Below the pieces are notes generated by a model. That model saw nothing but the letters and a program-made list of their open reading frames with translations. It was not told the DNA's origin and ran no database searches. Positions 59,889 to 64,000 of a DNA stretch of 64,000 nt are shown here, in pieces (positions within the stretch are counted from its first letter, which is position 1; every line of letters begins with the position of its first letter). Origin of the DNA: Martinezella tropici (GTDB taxonomy: Bacteria; Pseudomonadota; Alphaproteobacteria; Rhizobiales; Rhizobiaceae); assembly GCA_000799755.1 (NCBI GenBank), contig JUHI01000023.1:1-64000 (forward strand), written 5' to 3'. The translations under genes were made by a program, and so were the position numbers.

Positions 59889-60308
59889 ATGGCGGAAGAA
59901 GCCGAAATCGCGATCGAGAGCAGGCTGCGCAACGTAGGCCTCAGGCCGACCAGGCAGCGGATCGCGCTGGGGGATCTTCTTTTCGCCAAGGGAAACCGCC
60001 ATCTGACCGTGGAAGAGCTTCACGAGGAAGCCGTTGCCGCCGGCGTGCCCGTCTCCCTGGCCACGGTCTATAATACGCTGCATCAGTTCACCGAAGCCGG
60101 CCTGATCCGGGTGCTCGCCGTCGAGAGCGCCAAGACCTATTTCGACACCAACGTCTCCGATCACCATCACTTCTTCGTGGAAGGGCATAACGAGGTGCTG
60201 GATATTCCGATCAGCAACCTGACGATCGGCAACCTGCCGGAGCCGCCGAAAGGCATGGAAATCGCCCATGTCGACGTGGTGATCCGCTTGCGCCGCAAGC
60301 AGCGGTAA
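59889..60308 (+). CDS. irr: Iron response regulator Irr (Fur superfamily)
   Basis: Irr is the haem-responsive repressor that controls iron and haem genes in Rhizobiales. The 139-residue protein has the Fur-type winged helix (RPTRQRIALGDLLFAKGNRHLTVEELHEEA, PVSLATVYNTLHQFTEAGLI), the Irr-typical His cluster DHHHFF (His 92-94), and no Cys-rich zinc site of Fur. The N-terminal haem regulatory Cys-Pro motif of Bradyrhizobium Irr is absent, as is usual in Rhizobium. It is divergent from fabA. I do not see a clear Irr box in the gap. Confidence 0.94.
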   Translation: MAEEAEIAIESRLRNVGLRPTRQRIALGDLLFAKGNRHLTVEELHEEAVAAGVPVSLATVYNTLHQFTEAGLIRVLAVESAKTYFDTNVSDHHHFFVEGHNEVLDIPISNLTIGNLPEPPKGMEIAHVDVVIRLRRKQR

Positions 60309-60367
60309 AAGACAACGACGGCTGGACTGTCTCACGGCTCCCAACAAAGCCGCCCATTATTCGCGAA

Positions 60368-61003
60368 TTACATCACATCGTCCGGATGCCGGCCCGGCTT
60401 ATGGTGGTAGGTCGGGAAGGTCCAGCCGAACCAGAGCGCGCCGCCGCGCACGGCGAAAGCCGCGGCAACTCCTAGCCCGGCCGACGCATAGAGCGGCAGC
60501 ATCGTCGCGTTGGCGGCGGTGAAGACACCAGCACCGACGAGGGCGGCCGTCACGTAGATCTCCGGCCGCAGCAGAACCGAGGGTTCATTCGCCAAGAGAT
60601 CGCGCAGGATGCCGCCGAAGGTCGCCGTCAGCGCGCCGGTGACGATCGCGACGGTGGGAGAGCCCGTCGCCGCCATGCCCTTGGCCGCGCCCATCACGCA
60701 ATAGGCCGATAGGCCGACGGCATCGAGCCAGAGAAGCAGCCGGTAGCGCGATTCGAACAGGTGGGCGGTGAAGAAGAACAGCACCCCGACCACCGCGCAG
60801 ATGATGATATAGGTCGGGTTCAGCACCCAGAAGACCGGCACCCGGCCAAGGACGATATCACGCAACGTGCCGCCGCCGATGCCGGTAACCGCCGCCAGGA
60901 ACATGAAGCCGATCAGGTCGAGCTGCTTGCGCGAGGCCGCGAGCGCGCCGGTTGCGGCAAAAAGGGCGACGCCGACATAATCAAGAAACGAGAGAAGCGA
61001 CAT
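60368..61003 (-). CDS. UPF0126/TRIC-family membrane protein
   Basis: The 211-residue protein has about seven transmembrane helices in two repeats, each marked by a Gly-rich motif: TGIGGGTLRDIVLGR and ATFGGILRDLLAN. This is the trimeric intracellular cation channel-like family (YicG), suggested to pass cations. The ATG at 61003 follows CTGGAG; an upstream open frame has no homology. It reads against irr, with 59 bases between the ends. Confidence 0.9.
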   Translation of the reverse strand: MSLLSFLDYVGVALFAATGALAASRKQLDLIGFMFLAAVTGIGGGTLRDIVLGRVPVFWVLNPTYIIICAVVGVLFFFTAHLFESRYRLLLWLDAVGLSAYCVMGAAKGMAATGSPTVAIVTGALTATFGGILRDLLANEPSVLLRPEIYVTAALVGAGVFTAANATMLPLYASAGLGVAAAFAVRGGALWFGWTFPTYHHKPGRHPDDVM

Positions 61004-61141
61004 CGAAAACTCCAGCGGAACGCCCGCGATTTTCCGAAATGAATCACGACGGCAAGGGCCGCGCAAGCAGGCACATGCAAAGATGCCGCAGCGGTTGCGG
61101 CTGTTGTCGCGGCCGCGACGGCGCTTCGAAAGGAATCCCCC

Positions 61142-61621
61142 GTGAAATCCCTGCTGATCGTAATCCTCAACCTCGTCGCACTCGTGATCATGCCCGTCGT
61201 GGCCGAGGCGCAGCAATCGATCCTGCAGGACCCCGTGGCCTACGAGAAGGATCACTTCACCAAGAGCTGCGACGGCCAGGTGAGCTTCGGCGATCATTTC
61301 GCCACCCAGCAGGACATCAACAACGACAAGCTGATGGATATCGTCATCAACGAGGGCGAGATCACCTGCAAGGGCGAAAAGCAGGCCTACTGCACCGACG
61401 AGGGTTGCCCTTACAATTTCTACGTCCAGGTGGCCGAGGGCGGCTACCTGCTGATCGCCACGGCGCAGATCTATGGCTATGATTTCATACAGCGCTTCGG
61501 CAACATGGTGCTGGTCATGAAGATGCATCCGCGTTTCTGCGACCGCAAGGAAGGCGAGGCCGTCTGCGAAATCACGGTCCGGGTCCGCGGCACCAAGTTC
61601 GTCACCATTTCCCAGAAATAG
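61142..61621 (+). CDS. Hypothetical exported protein (159 aa)
   Basis: The product has a signal peptide (KSLLIVILNLVALVIMPVVAEA, cleaved about residue 23) and a mature part with six Cys residues (SCDGQ, ITCKG, YCTDEGCP, FCDRK, VCEI), which would form disulfides in the periplasm. I do not recognise a family. The start is a GTG at 61142 with AAAGGAA before it; no ATG is in reach. It is divergent from the TRIC gene and is followed by tandem repeats. Confidence 0.78.
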   Translation: MKSLLIVILNLVALVIMPVVAEAQQSILQDPVAYEKDHFTKSCDGQVSFGDHFATQQDINNDKLMDIVINEGEITCKGEKQAYCTDEGCPYNFYVQVAEGGYLLIATAQIYGYDFIQRFGNMVLVMKMHPRFCDRKEGEAVCEITVRVRGTKFVTISQK

Positions 61622-61640
61622 GATTTACAGCGCGGACCGT

Positions 61641-61713
61641 CTTGCGGCCCGGACACGTGGCTACGGTCCGGGACACGTCGTCACGGTCCGGGACACGTCG
61701 TCACGGTCCGGGA
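61641..61713. repeat. 20-bp tandem repeat, 3.6 copies
   Basis: Units start at 61641, 61661, 61681 and 61701 (partial) and share CGGTCCGGGACACGTCG; the first copy is degenerate and the middle two are nearly identical. The last partial copy contains the stop codon of the YdcF-like gene, so its final codons are repeat sequence. Confidence 0.85.
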
Positions 61714-62492
61714 TAAAGCGCCGAAGTGCGACCTACGAAATAATAGCCGACGAGGCCGACCCATTCGCGCAGGCCCGTCGCCAGCAGCTGCGCATTGCGC
61801 GAGGGCTGGGTGAAATCGAAGCCGAGCCTTTCCTTGCCGGTGCTGCGATAATCGACCGGCCACGGCACGACGGGAATGCCCTGCTTGCGGAAGATGCCCA
61901 TCGAGCGCGGCATATGGAAGCCGGAGGTAATCAAAAGGCAATCCGAAAGCCCGTTCTGGGCGAGCAGCTCCTTGGTGTTGACCGCATTCTCGAAGGTAGT
62001 GCGCGAGGTCTTGTCCTCGACCATGCGGCTTGTCGGGATGCCGAGCGCGGTGAAGAAACGCTCGGAAATGACGGCATCGCCCTCATACGTCCCGCCGATC
62101 GAGCCATCACCGCCCGAAATCACGATGCGCGCCTGCGGGTATCTTTGCGCCAGGCGCAGTGCCTCGATGAGGCGGTCGCCGGCCGAATCGAGCTCGTAGC
62201 CGCCACGCGCCGTCGTCACCTCGTTCTGCGTCGCGCCGCCAAGCACGATCATGCACTTCAGATCGGCCGGATCGGCAGCGGGATGCGGAAAGCGCTCTTC
62301 CAGCCCCTGAACGACATAAGCGCCGGCCGTCGTATAGAGCGAGACGAACAGGATCAGCACCGACAGCAGCGAGGAGACAATTGCGGTGGCACGCCAGCGC
62401 AAGAGAACGGCGATAAAGGCCAGAAGGACGAAGAGAAAGGCCAGCGACAGCGGCTGACCAAAGATCCAGACAAGTTTCGAAAAAACGAACAC
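61701..62492 (-). CDS. YdcF-family protein (DUF218)
   Basis: The 263-residue protein has two N-terminal transmembrane helices (about 12-33 and 36-58) and a DUF218 domain: CMIVLGGATQNEV, YPQARIVISGGDGS, SRTTFENAVNTKELL, and LLITSGFHMPRSMGIFRKQGI. Relatives such as SanA and ElyC affect envelope integrity and lipid-carrier metabolism. It looks complete, but its last residues (YPGP) and stop are encoded in a tandem repeat, so its end may vary between strains. Confidence 0.88.
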   Translation of the reverse strand: MFVFSKLVWIFGQPLSLAFLFVLLAFIAVLLRWRATAIVSSLLSVLILFVSLYTTAGAYVVQGLEERFPHPAADPADLKCMIVLGGATQNEVTTARGGYELDSAGDRLIEALRLAQRYPQARIVISGGDGSIGGTYEGDAVISERFFTALGIPTSRMVEDKTSRTTFENAVNTKELLAQNGLSDCLLITSGFHMPRSMGIFRKQGIPVVPWPVDYRSTGKERLGFDFTQPSRNAQLLATGLREWVGLVGYYFVGRTSALYPGP

Positions 62493-62563
62493 GGCATATC
62501 CTTACGCTTGTCGGCAAAACGATTCGACTTCCTCCCTAGCAGATTTTGTGCGCTGCAATGTGG

Positions 62564-63286
62564 CTATTTCGCCCGTGGCGCTGCGGGAGCCGCCATTATC
62601 AGCCGCTGGTTGAAACGGCGCTGCAGCCGGCGCGGAATGAAAAGCGTCGATAACGCCAGCGCGAGCGCGACCATCGAAACCAGCCAGAGCGCCCGGGCGC
62701 CGAGACTATTGGCGAGAAGCGCGCCAATGATGGCGCCCGATATCATGCCGCTCCAAGGTACGATCTGCACCCGCCAGGCAAAATCCCGATCGCCCAGCAG
62801 AAAGCGGCCGATGCCGCGACCGAAGCGCGAGAGCGCGCCGGTCACATAGGTCAGGCCGATCGGCAAGCCTTCGATATGCTCGACCGTGGCATTGACCATC
62901 CCCATTGCGAGCACGACGAGATAGAACTGCACGAGAACCAGCGACGGCTCGCCAAAGCCGGCGGCCATCGCGAGAAGGATGCTGACGCAGGCAAGCACCA
63001 CGAAAGCCCGCCGATCCGCCGCATGGGCAACGACGATCCCAAGCGCATTGCCGGCAATGAAGGTCAGAATGGCGGAAAACAGCACCGCCGCATGACCGAA
63101 ATCCCCCGTTCCCAAAGCAATCGCCGCCCGCGTCGTATTGCCCGTCATGAAGGACACGAAATTCCCCGTCAGCATCAGCCCGACGGCATCGGTCATCCCG
63201 GCCAGAAAGGCGATCGAGGCAACAAGCGAAAGCCCCGTCACGGTGCGGCGGGTTCTGATGAGACGACGGCGGCGCTGTCTGGTCAT
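62564..63286 (-). CDS. YoaK-family (DUF1275) membrane protein
   Basis: The 240-residue protein has about six transmembrane helices and the DUF1275 pattern: SIAFLAGMTDAVGLMLTGNFVSFMTGNTTRAAIALG, then a central GMVNATVEHIEGLPIGLTYVTGAL and RDFAWRVQIVPWSGMISGAIIGALLA. The function of the family is unknown, though related proteins are called oxalate/formate-type carriers without proof. The basic N-terminus (TRQRRRRLIRTRRT) precedes the first helix. It is 71 bases upstream of the YdcF-like gene and may share a transcript with it. Confidence 0.88.
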   Translation of the reverse strand: MTRQRRRRLIRTRRTVTGLSLVASIAFLAGMTDAVGLMLTGNFVSFMTGNTTRAAIALGTGDFGHAAVLFSAILTFIAGNALGIVVAHAADRRAFVVLACVSILLAMAAGFGEPSLVLVQFYLVVLAMGMVNATVEHIEGLPIGLTYVTGALSRFGRGIGRFLLGDRDFAWRVQIVPWSGMISGAIIGALLANSLGARALWLVSMVALALALSTLFIPRRLQRRFNQRLIMAAPAAPRAK

Positions 63287-63389
63287 GGGCGATTCGGGGT
63301 GTGGTTAAGGAGGATGGGAGGCTAGCACGGAGTTGGGGGTGCGGAGGATGCGGCGTTCGCTCGACACAAAGAATCTTGCCGAAGCGCGC

Positions 63390-63629
63390 TTATAATCTCT
63401 TCTTGGCAAAGGCGCGTCCTGATCCGGATTTGAGATATTTTTCGAACGCTTGTGCCTGCGCCTCATCGGAAAAGCCGATGTAGGTTTTGACCAACCACGG
63501 CGCATATTTCGATGTGTGAGGCACTTCTCCGGCATTGTGCTTCGCCAGGCGGGCTTTTAGATCTCCAGTCACACCAACATAGTGACGATCAGGAAACTCA
63601 CAGCTTTGAAGGATATAAACATATTTCAT
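63390..63629 (-). CDS. GIY-YIG nuclease-like small protein
   Basis: The 79-residue protein is a lone GIY-YIG domain of the UPF0213/YhbQ kind. It has KYVYILQSCEFPDRHYVGVTGDLKARLAKHNAG, with the YVY and YVG halves of the signature and the usual Arg, followed by PWLVKTYIGFSDEAQAQAFEKYLKSGSGRAF. Such small proteins are often single-strand or repair-linked nucleases and are common in bacteria. The ATG at 63629 opens the domain. It lies alone, next to the tRNA region. Confidence 0.88.
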   Translation of the reverse strand: MKYVYILQSCEFPDRHYVGVTGDLKARLAKHNAGEVPHTSKYAPWLVKTYIGFSDEAQAQAFEKYLKSGSGRAFAKKRL

Positions 63630-63942
63630 ACACAAGATGATAGCGTACGGCCGCAAAAGCACAACCAGAGCGCTATTTCCAGCTGTACAAGCAATGACTT
63701 CGAGACGAAATTGCCGACGGGGATTCGGAGAGGTCCGTTTCCATCACTGCGGAACAGTCTTCAGCTCATCCGGCCTTAGCGCCTGCCAAGCGGAAGCTCG
63801 ATCAAATAGTCCGCACACAAAAGCGAGATCGTGAAAGATTAATCTGTACCGAGTAGAGAAAGTCCGCTTTCGTTGCTACGCAACTTCAGCGGGACAGCCT
63901 TCGTCTGCTGGCTTGCCGAACCGAAGCTCGGAGAGCGAAGGC
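63630..63942. other. Intergenic region between the GIY-YIG gene and tRNA-Ala
   Basis: I see no supported gene. On the minus strand, just past the tRNA, AGCCTTCG and CGAAGGCT can pair around a 32-base loop (63896-63941) and may help end the tRNA transcript. The rest carries no sign of att sites or integrase. Confidence 0.4.

Positions 63943-64000
<58 letters not shown>

Noticed and set aside
61641..61713. CRISPR array
   Set aside because: Units are contiguous 20-bp tandem repeats without spacers, and no cas gene is near.
63300..63942. Integrated element at the tRNA-Ala gene
   Set aside because: There is no integrase and no visible repeat of the tRNA 3' end. The GIY-YIG protein is of the small housekeeping type, not a homing endonuclease.

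Overview
The window looks like chromosomal DNA of a Rhizobium/Agrobacterium-group alphaproteobacterium (Rhizobiaceae). The signs are high GC, rhizobial dispersed palindromes, an Irr-type Fur regulator beside fabA-fabB-fabI, a DUF982 protein, an RpoH-type promoter before dnaK, and core gene orders (rimP-nusA-ylxR-infB, rbfA-truB, rpsO-pnp, SRP RNA-dnaX-ybaB-recR). I see no prophage, transposase, plasmid replication gene or CRISPR array. Most of the window is housekeeping sequence.

Layout. 1-540: leader and promoter of a ribosomal RNA operon that reads leftwards out of the window, then a small hypothetical gene. 0.8-6 kb: an OmpR-type two-component pair, an RsuA-family pseudouridine synthase, a phosphoribosyltransferase and purC. 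6-10.6 kb: an orphan outer-membrane efflux lipoprotein, a secreted SH3 protein with an Asp/Arg/Asn/Trp-rich tail, and three very small leftward genes (one DUF982). 10.7-16.8 kb: a class A penicillin-binding protein, a dispersed repeat, then dnaK-dnaJ behind an RpoH promoter. 16.8-20.4 kb: an APH(3'')/StrA-like kinase lying between imperfect direct repeats, then recF, a moeB homologue and an acetyltransferase. 20.4-31 kb: a MurA-family enzyme with Asp in place of the catalytic Cys, a hydroxyacid dehydrogenase, an SH3 protein, a CadD-like transporter, an adenosine-kinase-like enzyme, a possible structured RNA, an AEC transporter, a patatin-like lipase, cytochrome c, kdsB and pheA. 31-41 kb: a VOC protein, a WYL regulator, nudC and a HIT protein, then the SRP RNA, dnaX, ybaB, a LysE exporter, a MOSC protein, recR, a lytic transglycosylase and a regulator/membrane-protein pair.

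41-53 kb is the transcription/translation block: rimP-nusA-ylxR-infB, a YcxB-like protein, rbfA-truB, a secreted alpha/beta hydrolase, rpsO and pnp, with clear promoters, hairpins and terminators. 53-64 kb holds an rRNA methyltransferase, an acyltransferase, a DUF1287 protein, an acetyltransferase, the fabA-fabB-fabI operon opposite irr, several membrane proteins, a GIY-YIG protein and the 3' part of tRNA-Ala(GGC).

The observations most worth following up are the StrA-like gene between direct repeats, the Cys-to-Asp MurA paralogue, a palindromic repeat that encodes the start and n-region of a lytic transglycosylase signal peptide, the terminator-ended leader or small RNA before the AEC transporter, and the cluster of tiny genes with a general-stress-type promoter. 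No database search was possible; family calls rest on recognised motifs and remembered family sequences.
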